Shown here in pieces: positions 27,896 to 38,156 of a stretch of 64,000 bases of DNA. A model generated the notes under the pieces. The model saw nothing but the letters and a program-made list of their open reading frames with translations, was not told where the DNA came from and made no database searches. A program made the translations under genes and the position numbers. This DNA comes from Thermomonas sp. HDW16 (GTDB lineage: Bacteria; Pseudomonadota; Gammaproteobacteria; Xanthomonadales; Xanthomonadaceae). Position 1 is the first letter of the stretch. Each line of letters starts with the position of its first letter. The stretch is from the NCBI RefSeq assembly GCF_011302915.1, contig NZ_CP049872.1, forward strand, positions 2,480,001-2,544,000. The letters run 5' to 3'.

Positions 27896-28581
27896 CGGCC
27901 GGGCTCGTCGTTCCACAAGAGTTTGTGCAGCTGCATCTGGAAGCGCACCGGCAATTTCTCGGCGACGATCCAGTCGGCAAGTTCGCGCGCCGGGACTTGG
28001 GTAGCACTGGGTGAAAACAGCACGTCGCAGACCTCGTGCAATTTGTGTTCGGCGACAATATTTTTCGCCCAGTCAAAATCCGCGCGCGAACAAATCACGA
28101 ACTTCACCTGGTCGTGCGGGGTGAGCAGCGCCAGGTTGTCCCAGAGGTTGCGTCCGACTTCGGCAGAACCCGGCGTCTTGATGTCCAGCACGCGCGAGAC
28201 GCGCGGATCCACGCCGGCGATATCGATGGCGCCGCTGGTTTCCAGCGAAACGCCGTAGCCGGCATCGCACAACTTCGCCAGCAGTTGCAGGCAGCGTTTC
28301 TGCGCCAGCGGTTCGCCGCCGGTCACGCAGACATGGCGCGCGCCGTGTGAAGCAACTTCGGCGAGGATCGTGTCGATGTCCCACCACTGGCCGCCATGGA
28401 AGGCGTAGGCGGTGTCGCAGTACTGGCAACGCAGTGGGCAGCCGGTGAGGCGCACGAATACAGTCGGCCAGCCGGCATCGCGGGCTTCGCCTTGCAGGGA
28501 CAGGAAGATCTCGGTGAGTTTCAGCCGCTCGGGCTGGAGCGGGGCCGCCGATGCGGCGGCCGCATCGGCGACAGCGTTCAT
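27892..28581 (-). CDS. queE: 7-carboxy-7-deazaguanine synthase QueE
   Basis: Radical-SAM enzyme making CDG from 6-carboxytetrahydropterin, 229 aa. The cluster motif CPLRCQYCD (CxxxCxxC) sits about residue 48, preceded by [25 protein letters not shown]. The SAM site is VTGGEPLAQ, and [10 protein letters not shown] follows. The N-terminal 15-20 residues are Ala-rich and probably disordered. It starts 9 bp after cpoB and is coupled to queC. QueD and QueF are not in this window. Confidence 0.95.
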   Translation of the reverse strand: MNAVADAAAASAAPLQPERLKLTEIFLSLQGEARDAGWPTVFVRLTGCPLRCQYCDTAYAFHGGQWWDIDTILAEVASHGARHVCVTGGEPLAQKRCLQLLAKLCDAGYGVSLETSGAIDIAGVDPRVSRVLDIKTPGSAEVGRNLWDNLALLTPHDQVKFVICSRADFDWAKNIVAEHKLHEVCDVLFSPSATQVPARELADWIVAEKLPVRFQMQLHKLLWNDEPGR

Positions 28582-28590
28582 GCGGGCATT

Positions 28591-29373
28591 TTACCGGTTG
28601 CCAGCGATCTGCATCGCACGCAGGCGATCATCCGCCGTGCGCGCCACATCACTGCCGGGATAGCGCTGCACCACCTGGTGCAGGGTCGCGTCCGCGCCGC
28701 GGTAATCCTTCAGCCCGTATTGGGCCAGACCGCGCTTGAGCAACGCACCGGGTGCCTTGTCGTGGGTCGGATAGCGATCCAGCAATGCCTGGAACTGTTC
28801 GCCCGCAAGCGCGTAGTTCTGGGTCACGTAGTAACTCTCGCCCAGCCAGTACAACGCGTTCGGCGCGTATTGGCCACCGGGATAGGCGGCCAGGAAATCG
28901 CGGAAGCGGCGCGAGGATTCAACGTAATCGCCCGTTTTCAGCGCATCGAAGGCATGCGCATAGGCACCGCGTTCGTCCATGCCGACCATCGCGTTTGCAG
29001 CTGGCGTCGTGTCGTTCGATGCCGTGGCTGCTGGCGTCACGGTGGGTGCCATTGCCGCAGGCGTCGTTGCCGTCGGCGTGGCATTGTCGCCTTCGAGGCG
29101 GTTCAAGCGCCCATCCAGATCCAGGTACTGGCTACGCTGGCCCTGCTTGGCCTGTTCCAGCTGCTGTTGCAGCTGTTCGACCTGGCCGCGCAGTTCCTGC
29201 ACTTCCGAGCGCAGCTGTGAAATCTGGTTGACCAACTCCGTGCCGTTCTGGTCGCCCGCGTTGCGCGCTTCCAGTGCAGCCACGCGGTCGGCCAAGCTGG
29301 CGCGTTGTGCGGACGCCAGCGGCGATGCGATGAGCATCGCCGCCAGCAGGACGGTCATGGTCCCGACGCGCAT
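28591..29373 (-). CDS. cpoB: Tol-Pal system protein CpoB (YbgF)
   Basis: Periplasmic coordinator of PBP1B and Tol during septal wall synthesis, 260 aa. Signal peptide MTVLLAAMLIASPLASAQ, then a trimerising coiled coil (QISQLRSEVQELRGQVEQLQ). A Thr/Ala-rich linker leads to TPR repeats (about residues 140-255: YAHAFDALKTGDYVESSRRF, YAPNALYWLGESYYV). The ATG at 29373 overlaps the pal stop by one base (TGATG), so upstream frame extensions are rejected. Its partner PBP1B is also encoded here (mrcB). Confidence 0.95.
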   Translation of the reverse strand: MRVGTMTVLLAAMLIASPLASAQRASLADRVAALEARNAGDQNGTELVNQISQLRSEVQELRGQVEQLQQQLEQAKQGQRSQYLDLDGRLNRLEGDNATPTATTPAAMAPTVTPAATASNDTTPAANAMVGMDERGAYAHAFDALKTGDYVESSRRFRDFLAAYPGGQYAPNALYWLGESYYVTQNYALAGEQFQALLDRYPTHDKAPGALLKRGLAQYGLKDYRGADATLHQVVQRYPGSDVARTADDRLRAMQIAGNR

Positions 29374-29915
29374 CACTTGGCGCTGTAGACCAGTTCGACG
29401 CGGCGGTTCTGCGACCAGCAGCTTTCGCCAGATTCGTTGCAGACCGGCCGTTCCTCGCCGTAGCTGATCACGCTCAGCTGGCTGCCGGAGCCGCCGTTGG
29501 CCTGCAACGCGGAGGACACCGCGTTGCCGCGGCGCTCGCCGAGGCCGAGGTTGTACTCGCGGCTGCCGCGCTCGTCGGCATTGCCTTCCAGGCGCAGGCG
29601 CGCGGACGGACGATCGCGCAGGTACTTGGCATGGCAGCTCATCGCGGCCTGGAACTCGGGCTTCAGCGCATCCTGGTCGAGGTCGAAGTACACCACCTTG
29701 TTGCGCAGGCAAGCATCGGTATCGAGGTCGCCCGGGCCGTACGCACCGGGACGGGTGGACGCGCCGTCATCGATCGGCGTGGTGGTGGTCGTGCCGGTGC
29801 TGCCGGTATCTGTCGGCGGGGTCTCCTTGACCTTCTTGCTGCAGCCGACGGCGACGGCGCTGGCCAGTGCGACCAGGAACAGGGTGCGTGCGATGCGGGA
29901 AGCGGATAAGTTCAT
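29373..29915 (-). CDS. pal: Peptidoglycan-associated lipoprotein Pal
   Basis: Outer-membrane lipoprotein binding peptidoglycan and TolB, 180 aa. The lipobox is AVAVGC at about residue 25. A flexible Thr/Gly linker (TDTGSTGTTTTT) precedes the OmpA-like domain from about residue 65: VVYFDLDQDALKP, then LEGNADERGSREYNLGLGERR, the diaminopimelate-binding segment, and RRVELVY at the end. The ATG at 29915 has an AAGGATC ribosome-binding site; longer frames read through the heptamer repeats and are rejected. Confidence 0.97.
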   Translation of the reverse strand: MNLSASRIARTLFLVALASAVAVGCSKKVKETPPTDTGSTGTTTTTPIDDGASTRPGAYGPGDLDTDACLRNKVVYFDLDQDALKPEFQAAMSCHAKYLRDRPSARLRLEGNADERGSREYNLGLGERRGNAVSSALQANGGSGSQLSVISYGEERPVCNESGESCWSQNRRVELVYSAK

Positions 29916-29983
29916 CGGGGATCCTTCGTCGGCTCGTTTGCGTGGAATCGAGTGTAGTGCTTGCGTGTTCAGCTTGTGTCGAT

Positions 29984-30025
29984 GGCGTTTGGCGTTTGGC
30001 GTTTGGCGTTTGGCGTTTGGCGCTT
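29984..30025. repeat. Heptamer tandem repeat (GGCGTTT x5 plus one variant) between tolB and pal
   Basis: Five perfect GGCGTTT units (29984-30018) plus a sixth variant unit GGCGCTT (30019-30025). The array begins 3 nt beyond the tolB stop and lies about 69 nt upstream of the pal start on the coding strand. It is noncoding in the accepted annotation and is the only short tandem repeat I noticed in the window. Confidence 0.95.
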
Positions 30026-30028
30026 GTG

Positions 30029-31336
30029 TCACTTCTTGCGATACGGCGACCACGCCGGCTCGCGCACATCGCCGTCGGACAGCACCAGCCGCTGGCGCAC
30101 CCGGGCATCGGCAGAGACCGCGTACAGCACGCCGCGACGGCCTTCGCGGGCCGCGTACAGCACCATCGCACCGTTCGGGGCGAAGCTGGGGGATTCGTCC
30201 AGCGAACCGGGCGAGAGCATGCTCCAGCGGCCGCTACCCACGCTGCGGTCGTACAGCGCGATGCGATAGGTATTGCCGGCACCCTGCGCAGTGGCGATCT
30301 TCTTGCCGTCGAAGCTGACCGAAGGACTCGCGTTGTAGCTGCCTTCGAAGCTGATCCGGGTCGCGCCGCCGCCATTGGCGGACACCTGGTAGATCTGCGG
30401 GCGGCCACCGCGATCCGAGGTGAAGTACAGGCTGCTTCCGTCCGGGCTCCAGCTCGGCTCGGTATCGATGCCGAAGTGATTGGTCACCTGGGTCAGGTGC
30501 TTGCTGCCCAGGTCCATCACGTAGATATCCGGGTTGCCACCCTTGGACAACGTCAGCGCCAGACGCCCGCCATCCGGCGAGAAGCTCGGCGCGCCATTGA
30601 TGCCGCGAAAGCTGGCGACCTTCTCGCGCGAACCGCTCGCGATGTCCTGGATGTACACGCCGGAATTGCCGCCTTCGAAGCTGACATAGGCCAGCCGGCG
30701 GCCGTCCGGGCTCCACGATGGCGACATCAGCGGCTCGGTGGAATTCACCACCGTGCGCGGGCCGTAGCCATCGGCATCGGCCACCATCAGCCCATAGCGC
30801 GACTGGCGACCCAATCCACTCGCGGTCACGTAGGCGATCCGGGTCCAGAACGCGCCTGGCACGCCCAGGATTTTCTCGTACACCGCATCGCTGATCTGGT
30901 GCGCAACGTCGCGCATCGCGCCGGCCGGCGCGGTCAGCGCGAAGCCGAGCAGGCGTTCCTGCTTGGCCACGTCGAACAATTCGTATTCGGTGCGGTAGCC
31001 GCCGCCATCCGGCACGCAGCGGCCGATCAGCAGGAAGTCCTGCTTGAGCATGCGCCAGGTCGGATAGGCGACATCGCTGCCCTGGGTGGGGCGTTCCGGC
31101 AGTGCGGACACATCCAGCGCACGGAACTGGCCGGAGCGGCCGAGGTCGACGCGCACCACGCCGCCCACGTCGGTCTGCCCGCAATCGCCACCAAACGGCA
31201 CCACCGCGATCGGCAGGGCCGCGGCATTGCCGCCGACGATGTCGATCTCCAGCCCCTTCGATTGGGCGAATGCGCCGAGCGGCAGCACGGAACACAGGAT
31301 CAGGGCGAAACGCGACGCGCGACAGGCTCGGGTCAT
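30029..31336 (-). CDS. tolB: Tol-Pal system beta-propeller protein TolB
   Basis: Periplasmic protein shuttling between Pal and TolA, 435 aa (family about 430). The signal peptide is at residues 1-24 (ALILCSVLPLGAFAQ). The N-terminal alpha/beta domain starts IAVVPFGG. A six-bladed propeller follows with repeated PSWSPDGRRLAYVS / PSFSPDGGRLALT / PSWSPDGSSLYFTSD blades. The ATG at 31336 is clear. The heptamer repeat begins just past the stop. TolA is 93 bp upstream. Confidence 0.97.
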   Translation of the reverse strand: MTRACRASRFALILCSVLPLGAFAQSKGLEIDIVGGNAAALPIAVVPFGGDCGQTDVGGVVRVDLGRSGQFRALDVSALPERPTQGSDVAYPTWRMLKQDFLLIGRCVPDGGGYRTEYELFDVAKQERLLGFALTAPAGAMRDVAHQISDAVYEKILGVPGAFWTRIAYVTASGLGRQSRYGLMVADADGYGPRTVVNSTEPLMSPSWSPDGRRLAYVSFEGGNSGVYIQDIASGSREKVASFRGINGAPSFSPDGGRLALTLSKGGNPDIYVMDLGSKHLTQVTNHFGIDTEPSWSPDGSSLYFTSDRGGRPQIYQVSANGGGATRISFEGSYNASPSVSFDGKKIATAQGAGNTYRIALYDRSVGSGRWSMLSPGSLDESPSFAPNGAMVLYAAREGRRGVLYAVSADARVRQRLVLSDGDVREPAWSPYRKK

Positions 31337-31429
31337 GGGTACTCGGATTCCATCAGCAATGTGAACAGGGTCGCCGATTCATCTGTCCGAAGGATGAACG
31401 CGGCCGGACCGTGCGGCCAGCACGGGCCT

Positions 31430-32308
31430 TCAGCGGTCTTCGGCGATGAAGTTCAGGTCGAGATTGCGGCTGAACACGGCCTCGAACCCGGCATAGGGCA
31501 GCGGTGAGGCCTTGAGGATCGCGGCCTCCACCGAGCGACGGCCCAGTGCGTCGTATGGGCAGGACGGGGCGATGTCGACGTTGACCACCTCGCCACCCGG
31601 GATCTGGCGGATCGTGATGCGGCAGCGTTGGCCCAGCTCGACCGTTTCCGGCCGTGTCCACTGCCGGAGGATGGCTTCCTGCAAGGCCGCCGCATACTGC
31701 TTGCCAAGATTCGAATCCTGGCCGCGATTTCCCGGCGGTGGGGATGCCGGATTGCTTCCCACGGGCTGTTGCGCGCGCGCATCCGCCAGCTGCTGCGCCC
31801 GCATCTCGGCCTGTGTGCGCTCCTTCGCCGCCTGTTCGCGCTGCTTGCGGATTTCTGCAAGCAGGCGCTCGCGGCGCTGCGCATCGAGATCCACCTGATC
31901 CGGCTGTTTGCGTTTTTCTTCCTGCTCGTTCGGTACCTTCGCCACATCCGGCGATATCGCATCGCGCTGCACTTTTTCCTGCTCGACCGGTTCAGGGTCG
32001 GGCACGGGCGCCGGTGGTGGCGTGTCTTCGGCCACGGGTTGCGGCAATGGCTCTGGTTCCTGCTCGACGACAGGTTGCTCAACGACCGGCCGCGGCAATG
32101 CCTCGGGCATGCGCTGCATGGCACTGCGCATCGACGCGCTCAACGCAGACGGGTCGATCAAATCGGCTTCGATCGGATCGCCTGCGGCAGGTTCCATCAT
32201 GTTGCTGCGCGTCCACTGCAGACCGGCGAACATCAACGCGAACAGCAACACGTGCAGGCCGAATGCCTGCAGCAATGCCACCCGTGTATCACTGCGCGTC
32301 TCTTTCAT
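31430..32308 (-). CDS. tolA: Tol-Pal system inner-membrane protein TolA
   Basis: Links the TolQR motor to TolB/Pal, 292 aa, shorter than E. coli TolA (421). One N-terminal transmembrane helix (ALLQAFGLHVLLFALMFAGL), a Pro/Glu-rich stretch, then a charged coiled-coil region (RRERLLAEIRKQREQAAKER). The C-terminal domain starts near residue 200 (GKQYAAALQEAILRQWTRPE) and has a Cys pair (QRCRITIR, PSCPYDAL) as in other TolA domains. The shortening is in the central helical rod. It lies 10 bp after tolR. Confidence 0.93.
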   Translation of the reverse strand: MKETRSDTRVALLQAFGLHVLLFALMFAGLQWTRSNMMEPAAGDPIEADLIDPSALSASMRSAMQRMPEALPRPVVEQPVVEQEPEPLPQPVAEDTPPPAPVPDPEPVEQEKVQRDAISPDVAKVPNEQEEKRKQPDQVDLDAQRRERLLAEIRKQREQAAKERTQAEMRAQQLADARAQQPVGSNPASPPPGNRGQDSNLGKQYAAALQEAILRQWTRPETVELGQRCRITIRQIPGGEVVNVDIAPSCPYDALGRRSVEAAILKASPLPYAGFEAVFSRNLDLNFIAEDR

Positions 32309-32318
32309 GCACGGGGGC

Positions 32319-32774
<456 letters not shown>

Positions 32775-32778
32775 GGCG

Positions 32779-33567
32779 TCAGTCGTCCAGGTGGGCCTGG
32801 CGCTGCAGGATCGAGGAGAACTCCTCGCTGAAGGTGTCGTAGCGCACCGCCATGCGTTCGGCACGGGTGGCGTAGCGGTTGTAGGCCCACACCGCCGGGA
32901 TCGCCGCGAACAGGCCCATCGCGGTGGCGACGAGCGCCTCGGAAATGCCCGGCGCCACGGTGGCGATGGTGGCCTCCTTCATCGAAGCCAGGCCCTGGAA
33001 CGAAATCATGATGCCCCACACGGTGCCGAACAGACCCACGTACGGACTGATCGAACCGACGTTGGCGAGGAACTCGAGGTTGCGCTCGAGTCCGTCCAGT
33101 TCGCGCGAGGCCGCCGCGCGCATGCCGCGTTGCGCGCCCTCCAACTGCATGCGCGCATCCACGCCACGGCGCTGGCGGATGCGGTTGAACTCGCGCATGC
33201 CGCCTTCGAAGATCGCCTCCAGTCCTTCCACGCTGCGATTGCGCTCGCTCGCGTTGGCGTAGAGCCTCGACAATTCCGCCCCCGACCAAAACGCTTCTTC
33301 GAAGCGATCCGCTTCCTTCTCCGCGCGATCCAACACCCGCTTCTTGCGCAGGATGATCACCCACGAAGCCAGCGAGGCGAATAGCAACAGCAGCATCACC
33401 AGTTGCACCGGCAGGCTGGCGTGCAGCACCAGCTGCAGGATGTTCAGACCGCCATCACCTTGCACGGCGGCCGCCTGCGTGCCGGCATCGGCCAGTTCCA
33501 CCGCGGTGGCCGCGCCATTCTCGGGCAGCGCCTGCGGCAGGGATTGCAACATCGTCGACACGGGCAT
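32779..33567 (-). CDS. tolQ: Tol-Pal motor subunit TolQ
   Basis: MotA/TolQ/ExbB-type channel subunit, 262 aa. Three transmembrane segments: VQLVMLLLLFASLASWVIIL near residues 56-75, then SPYVGLFGTVWGIMISF and ALVATAMGLFAAIPAVWAYN, the conserved family helices. The ATG at 33567 has GGAG 9 nt upstream. A GTG at 33582, abutting the ybgC stop, would add five residues. The N-terminal periplasmic stretch of about 50 residues is longer than in E. coli. Confidence 0.95.
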   Translation of the reverse strand: MPVSTMLQSLPQALPENGAATAVELADAGTQAAAVQGDGGLNILQLVLHASLPVQLVMLLLLFASLASWVIILRKKRVLDRAEKEADRFEEAFWSGAELSRLYANASERNRSVEGLEAIFEGGMREFNRIRQRRGVDARMQLEGAQRGMRAAASRELDGLERNLEFLANVGSISPYVGLFGTVWGIMISFQGLASMKEATIATVAPGISEALVATAMGLFAAIPAVWAYNRYATRAERMAVRYDTFSEEFSSILQRQAHLDD

Positions 33568-33582
33568 CAATCCAGTCTCCAC

Positions 33583-34017
33583 TCAGTCTTGTTCGATCAG
33601 GTGTTTCTTCAATTCGGCCAGTATTGCGGCCGGGATCGCGCGCGGGCGGAAGTTCGATGCCGACAGCGCCGCGATTCGCACTTTCGCCTCGACTAGCAAC
33701 CTGCCGTCGCACAGCACCTGCTGTGCGACCACGAAGCTCGCGCTGCGGCATTCAATCAGGGACACGCTGACTTGCAGCTGATCGTCCAGCCGGGCCGGCG
33801 CGCGGAAGTCGATATCCATCGCCCGCACCGCGAACACGAGGTCGTCGCGTTCGCGCAGCAATTGCTGCTCCCAGCCGCCCGCACGCAGCCATTCACTGCG
33901 CGCGCGTTCCATGAACGCCAAGTATTGCGCATGGTAGACCACGCCGCCTGCATCAGTGTCTTCCCAATAGACCCGTGCTGGGAAGGTGAACGTCCTTCCG
34001 GAAGCCGGCTCAGCCAT
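33583..34017 (-). CDS. ybgC: YbgC-type acyl-CoA thioesterase
   Basis: Hotdog-fold thioesterase, first gene of the tol-pal unit, 144 aa. The catalytic Asp lies in [24 protein letters not shown], the 4HBT/YbgC signature. The ATG at 34017 lies inside the last codons of ruvB (8-bp overlap), so the genes are coupled. A slightly longer form from 34032 is possible but less likely. Family members hydrolyse short acyl-CoAs or act with acyl carrier protein in phospholipid metabolism. Confidence 0.93.
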   Translation of the reverse strand: MAEPASGRTFTFPARVYWEDTDAGGVVYHAQYLAFMERARSEWLRAGGWEQQLLRERDDLVFAVRAMDIDFRAPARLDDQLQVSVSLIECRSASFVVAQQVLCDGRLLVEAKVRIAALSASNFRPRAIPAAILAELKKHLIEQD

Positions 34018-35035
34018 CGAACAGTTCCGCATTGCCCGCCTTCGGCTTGAAGCCCAGGTGGCGATACGCCTTCGGCGTAGCCATGCGCCCGCGCGCGGTG
34101 CGGATCAGATAACCCTGCTGGATGAGATACGGCTCGATCACGTCTTCCAGCGTGCCGCGCTCTTCGGACAATGCCGCCGCCAGCGATTCCACGCCCACCG
34201 GGCCGCCATCGAAGGCATCGATGATGATGCCGAGCATGCGCCGGTCGAGTTCGTCGAAGCCTTCCGGATCGACCTTGAGCATGTCCATCGCCGCGCGGGC
34301 GATCCGGGTGCCGATGCTGCCGTCGCCCTTGACCTGCGCGTAGTCGCGCACGCGCCGCAGCAGGCGGTTGGCGATGCGCGGGGTACCGCGCGCACGGCGG
34401 GCGATCTCGCCAGCGCCGTCCGCATCACAGGCGATGCCGAGGATCTGCGCGGAGCGGCGCACGATGCGGGTGAGTTCCTCCGGCGAATAGAACTCCAGCC
34501 GTTGGACGATGCCGAAACGGTCGCGCAGCGGTGCGGTCAGCAGGCCGGCGCGGGTGGTGGCGCCGATCAGGGTGAACGGCGGCAAATCGAGCTTGATCGA
34601 ACGCGCGGCCGGGCCTTCGCCGATCATGATGTCGATCTGGTAGTCCTCCATCGCCGGGTAGAGAATTTCCTCGACCACTGGCGACAGGCGATGGATCTCG
34701 TCGATGAACAGCACGTCGTGCGGCTGCAGATTCGTGAGCAATGCCGCGAGGTCGCCGGCCTTCTCGATCACCGGCCCCGAGGTCACCCGCAGGCTGACGC
34801 CAAGCTCATTGGCGATGACGTGACTGAGCGTGGTCTTGCCGAGACCGGGCGGGCCGAAGATCAGCACGTGGTCGAGCGCTTCGCTGCGCCCCTTGGCGGC
34901 CTCGATGTAGATCTGCATCTGCTCGCGTACCGGCTGCTGGCCGAGGTATTCGTCCAGCTTGCGCGGGCGGATGCTGGCCTCGATGGCCTCGTCCTCGCGG
35001 GTGGCGGCGGGGGCAATGATGCGGTCGTCGGTCAT
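34010..35035 (-). CDS. ruvB: Holliday junction branch-migration ATPase RuvB
   Basis: AAA+ motor of the RuvABC resolvasome, 341 aa. Walker [17 protein letters not shown], Walker [11 protein letters not shown], sensor [18 protein letters not shown] and the arginine-finger region are intact. The winged-helix domain ends [12 protein letters not shown]. The ATG at 35035 gives [10 protein letters not shown]; a TTG 24 nt upstream is disfavoured. It is separated from ruvA by kup. Confidence 0.97.
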   Translation of the reverse strand: MTDDRIIAPAATREDEAIEASIRPRKLDEYLGQQPVREQMQIYIEAAKGRSEALDHVLIFGPPGLGKTTLSHVIANELGVSLRVTSGPVIEKAGDLAALLTNLQPHDVLFIDEIHRLSPVVEEILYPAMEDYQIDIMIGEGPAARSIKLDLPPFTLIGATTRAGLLTAPLRDRFGIVQRLEFYSPEELTRIVRRSAQILGIACDADGAGEIARRARGTPRIANRLLRRVRDYAQVKGDGSIGTRIARAAMDMLKVDPEGFDELDRRMLGIIIDAFDGGPVGVESLAAALSEERGTLEDVIEPYLIQQGYLIRTARGRMATPKAYRHLGFKPKAGNAELFDG

Positions 35036-35078
35036 GCCGGGATTATCACCGAGATTCAAGCGCCGGCCGCCCTATCGC

Positions 35079-37001
35079 TCAGATCTCGATCTGCGCCCCC
35101 AGCTCCACCAGCCGATTGCCGGGAATCCGGAAAAAGCCGGTTGCCGGCGCGGCATTGCGATGCATCAGCGCGAACAGCTTGTCGCGCCAGATCGGCATGC
35201 CGCCGTAACGGGTGGCGACGATGGTCTCGCGGCTGGCGAAATAGGTGGTGTCCATCGGATTGAAGACCAGGTCGCACTGGTCGCAGCTGCGCATCAGCGC
35301 CAGCGGCACGTCCGGCGTCTCCATGAAGCCATAGCGCACGACCACCCGGTAGAAGTCGTTACCGGCGATCGATTCGATCTTCAGGCGCTTGTCCTTCGGC
35401 GCATACGGCACGTTGAGCGTGTCCACGGTCAGGAATACGTTCTGTTCGTGCAGCACCTTGTTGTGCTTGAGGTTGTGCAGCAGCGCGTGCGGCACCACGC
35501 CCTTGTCGGCGGTCAGGAACACCGCCGTGCCGGGCACGCGCACCGGTGGTGCCAGCATCAGCCCGGGCAGGAAGGTATCCAGCTGGATGCCCTCCTTGCG
35601 CACTTCCTCGTGCAACAGCTCGCGGCCACGGCGCCAAGTGCGCAGGATGGTGAACACCACCAGGCCCAGCAGCAACGGGAACCACGCGCCATCGAAGAAT
35701 TTGGCGCCATTGGCCACCACGAAACCGACATCGATGATGAAGAACACCACGCACAGCGGCAGCACCCAGAACCGCGCCTTCGGCCACAACGCGCGCGCGA
35801 CGATGGCCAGCAGCAGGGTGTCGATCAGCATCGTCACCGACACCGAGATACCGTACGCCGCGGCCAACGCCGAGGAGCTGCGGAACGTCAGCACCACCAC
35901 CAGCACCAGCAGCATCAGCATCCAGTTCACGAACGGCACGTAGATCTGCCCGATCGCCTGGGTGGAGGTATGCCGCACCTGCATGCGCGGCACGTAGCCC
36001 AGCTGCATCGCCGCGCGCGCCACCGAGAACGCGCCGGTGATCACCGCTTGCGAGGCGATCACGGTGGCCGCGGTCGCCAGCACGATCATCGGGAACAGCA
36101 ACGATTGCGGCACCGCTTCGTAGAACGGGCTGCGTACGTCACTCGGATTCAGCAGAAGATTCGCGCCCTGCCCCAGGTAGTTCAACATCAACGAGGGCAG
36201 CACCAGCCCATACCAGCCATAGCGAATCGGGCGTGCGCCGAAATGCCCCATGTCCGCGTACAGGGCTTCGCCGCCAGTCACCGCCAATACCACCGCGCCC
36301 AGGATCAGTACCGAATGCCAGCCGTGGGTGAAGAAGAAATTCATCGCCCACCACGGATTGAAGGCCTTCAGCACTTCGGGGGCCTGGATCAGGTTGTACA
36401 CGCCAAGCCCAGCCAAGGTGAGGAACCACAACACGGTGACCGGCCCGAACACCTTGCCCACTTTTTCGGTGCCGTAGCGCTGGCTCATGAACAAGGTGAG
36501 CAGGATGACCACCGTGATCGGCACGATGTAGTGATCCAGTTGCGGCGCGGCAACGCGCAGGCCCTCCACCGCCGACAGCACCGACATCGCCGGCGTGATC
36601 ACGCTGTCGCCGAAGAACATCGACGCACCGAAGATGCCGAGGATGCCGACGATGTAGACCGAGCGCCCGCCCTTCGGCAGGGTGCGCTGGGCCAGCGCCA
36701 TCAACGCCATGATGCCGCCCTCGCCCTCGTTGTCGGCGCGGGTGATGATGGTCACGTACTTCAGCGTCACCACCAGCATCAGCGCCCAGAAGATCAGCGA
36801 GAGGATGCCGAGCACGGTGTCGTGATCCGGGGTCAACCCGAAGTGCGGCGCGAACGCCTCCTGCAAGGCATACAGCGGACTGGTGCCGATGTCGCCGAAC
36901 ACCACGCCGATGGCGCCCACCACCAATCCGGCTAGGCCGACATGGGCATGACCGTTCGGTTGCGGGAGGGGAATCTTGCTGGAAGAAACAGAATCGGACA
37001 T
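35079..37001 (-). CDS. kup: Kup-type potassium transporter
   Basis: K+:H+ symporter of the KUP/HAK family, 640 aa (E. coli Kup 622). Signature [19 protein letters not shown] at the first membrane helix, then about twelve helices including [19 protein letters not shown] and [20 protein letters not shown] soluble C-terminal domain of about 170 residues ends the protein. The ATG at 37001 is chosen; the open upstream frame overlaps ruvA. It lies 22 bp after ruvA and 43 bp before ruvB. Confidence 0.95.
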   Translation of the reverse strand: MSDSVSSSKIPLPQPNGHAHVGLAGLVVGAIGVVFGDIGTSPLYALQEAFAPHFGLTPDHDTVLGILSLIFWALMLVVTLKYVTIITRADNEGEGGIMALMALAQRTLPKGGRSVYIVGILGIFGASMFFGDSVITPAMSVLSAVEGLRVAAPQLDHYIVPITVVILLTLFMSQRYGTEKVGKVFGPVTVLWFLTLAGLGVYNLIQAPEVLKAFNPWWAMNFFFTHGWHSVLILGAVVLAVTGGEALYADMGHFGARPIRYGWYGLVLPSLMLNYLGQGANLLLNPSDVRSPFYEAVPQSLLFPMIVLATAATVIASQAVITGAFSVARAAMQLGYVPRMQVRHTSTQAIGQIYVPFVNWMLMLLVLVVVLTFRSSSALAAAYGISVSVTMLIDTLLLAIVARALWPKARFWVLPLCVVFFIIDVGFVVANGAKFFDGAWFPLLLGLVVFTILRTWRRGRELLHEEVRKEGIQLDTFLPGLMLAPPVRVPGTAVFLTADKGVVPHALLHNLKHNKVLHEQNVFLTVDTLNVPYAPKDKRLKIESIAGNDFYRVVVRYGFMETPDVPLALMRSCDQCDLVFNPMDTTYFASRETIVATRYGGMPIWRDKLFALMHRNAAPATGFFRIPGNRLVELGAQIEI

Positions 37002-37023
37002 TCGGTTCCGGGAAACCCCGGCC

Positions 37024-37611
37024 TCAGCGAAGCGCGGACTGTAGCGCTTTACGGATGATGGCGGCAGCCTCGTCGCCATCGGAAGCGGCCTTGCGCGCCA
37101 TGCGCTCGGCCTCGGCGGGCTTGTAGCCCAATGCCTGCAAGGCGGTGATCGCTTCGCTGAGCGGATCGCCGGGCAATCCGCTGGCGCTGGCCAGTGCGCC
37201 ACTGCCCAGGTCCGCCGCGCGATCGCGCAGCTCCACCACCATGCGCTCGGCGGTCTTCTTGCCGATGCCGGGAATGCGCGTCAGCGCGGTCACGTCGCTG
37301 GCCTGCACCAGCCGCGCGAAGTCATCGACCGATACGCCGGACAGCACCGCCAACGCGATTTTCGCGCCGATGCCGCTGACTTTCTGCACATCGCGGAACA
37401 GGCGGCGTTCGGTTTCGCGCAAGAAGCCGTACAGCGAGACGCTGTCTTCCTTTTGCGCGTAGTGGGTGAACAGGAACACTTCGCGACCCACGTCCGGCAA
37501 GTCGTAGAACGTGCTCATCGGCGCTTCCAGCTCGTAGCCGACGCCGTGCACTTCGATGACGAGCCACGGCGGCGCCTTGTGGATCAGCACGCCCTTCAAT
37601 CGTCCGATCAT
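37024..37611 (-). CDS. ruvA: Holliday junction helicase subunit RuvA
   Basis: Tetrameric junction-binding subunit, 195 aa. N-terminal OB domain [12 protein letters not shown] to [15 protein letters not shown]. The helix-hairpin-helix region includes [15 protein letters not shown] and [19 protein letters not shown]. The C-terminal domain ([15 protein letters not shown]) binds RuvB. The start overlaps the ruvC stop by 4 bp (ATGA). Confidence 0.97.
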   Translation of the reverse strand: MIGRLKGVLIHKAPPWLVIEVHGVGYELEAPMSTFYDLPDVGREVFLFTHYAQKEDSVSLYGFLRETERRLFRDVQKVSGIGAKIALAVLSGVSVDDFARLVQASDVTALTRIPGIGKKTAERMVVELRDRAADLGSGALASASGLPGDPLSEAITALQALGYKPAEAERMARKAASDGDEAAAIIRKALQSALR

Positions 37612-38132
37612 CGTGATTTCCTCCAGGCGGTGCGCGTCGCCACGCCCAGCCGGTTCGCCGTCGCGCGCACATGCGCATGAGTGATCGCCACCGCCAGCGC
37701 ATCGGCCGCGTCCGCCTGCAGTTTGCCCTGCAGTCCCAGCATGATGCCGACCATGTGCTGCACCTGTTTCTTGTCGGCGCCACCGCTGCCGACCAGGCCC
37801 AGCTTGATTTCCTTGGCCGCGTATTCGCTGACCGGCAGGTCGCGCGCCACGCAGGCGGCGATCGCCGCGCCGCGCGCTTGCCCGAGTTTCAATGCGGACA
37901 TCGCGTTGTTGGAGAGGAACACCTGCTCGATCGCCACTTCATCCGGCGCGTATTCCTCGATCAGCGCCCACAACCCGTCCAGCAACTTGCGCAGGCGCAG
38001 CGGGAAGGATTCGGCATCCAGCAGCACCAGCGGCTGGTGGTGCACATGCACGACCTTGCCATCGGCGGCCACGTCGATGATGCCCACGCCGGTCCGTTGC
38101 GAACCGGGGTCGATGCCGAGGATGCGTGTCAC
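37608..38132 (-). CDS. ruvC: Holliday junction resolvase RuvC
   Basis: Endonuclease cleaving four-way junctions, 174 aa. Acidic residues of the RNase H-like site are present: D7 in [13 protein letters not shown] in [22 protein letters not shown], and the C-terminal [12 protein letters not shown]. The start codon is GTG (38132) and its Shine-Dalgarno is weak. It lies 24 bp downstream of the yebC-like gene and is coupled to ruvA. Confidence 0.96.
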   Translation of the reverse strand: MTRILGIDPGSQRTGVGIIDVAADGKVVHVHHQPLVLLDAESFPLRLRKLLDGLWALIEEYAPDEVAIEQVFLSNNAMSALKLGQARGAAIAACVARDLPVSEYAAKEIKLGLVGSGGADKKQVQHMVGIMLGLQGKLQADAADALAVAITHAHVRATANRLGVATRTAWRKSR

Positions 38133-38156
38133 GTCGCGGAGCCGCGTCGTCGTGGC

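Noticed and set aside
27188..28581. Functional link between queC/queE and the adjacent tRNA-Lys
   Set aside because: Queuosine is placed in tRNAs with GUN anticodons (Asp, Asn, His, Tyr); tRNA-Lys (TTT) is not a substrate, so adjacency alone says nothing.
29984..30025. Possible CRISPR or coding repeat
   Set aside because: The units are contiguous 7-mers with no spacers, and the only frames through them are N-terminal extensions of pal without support.
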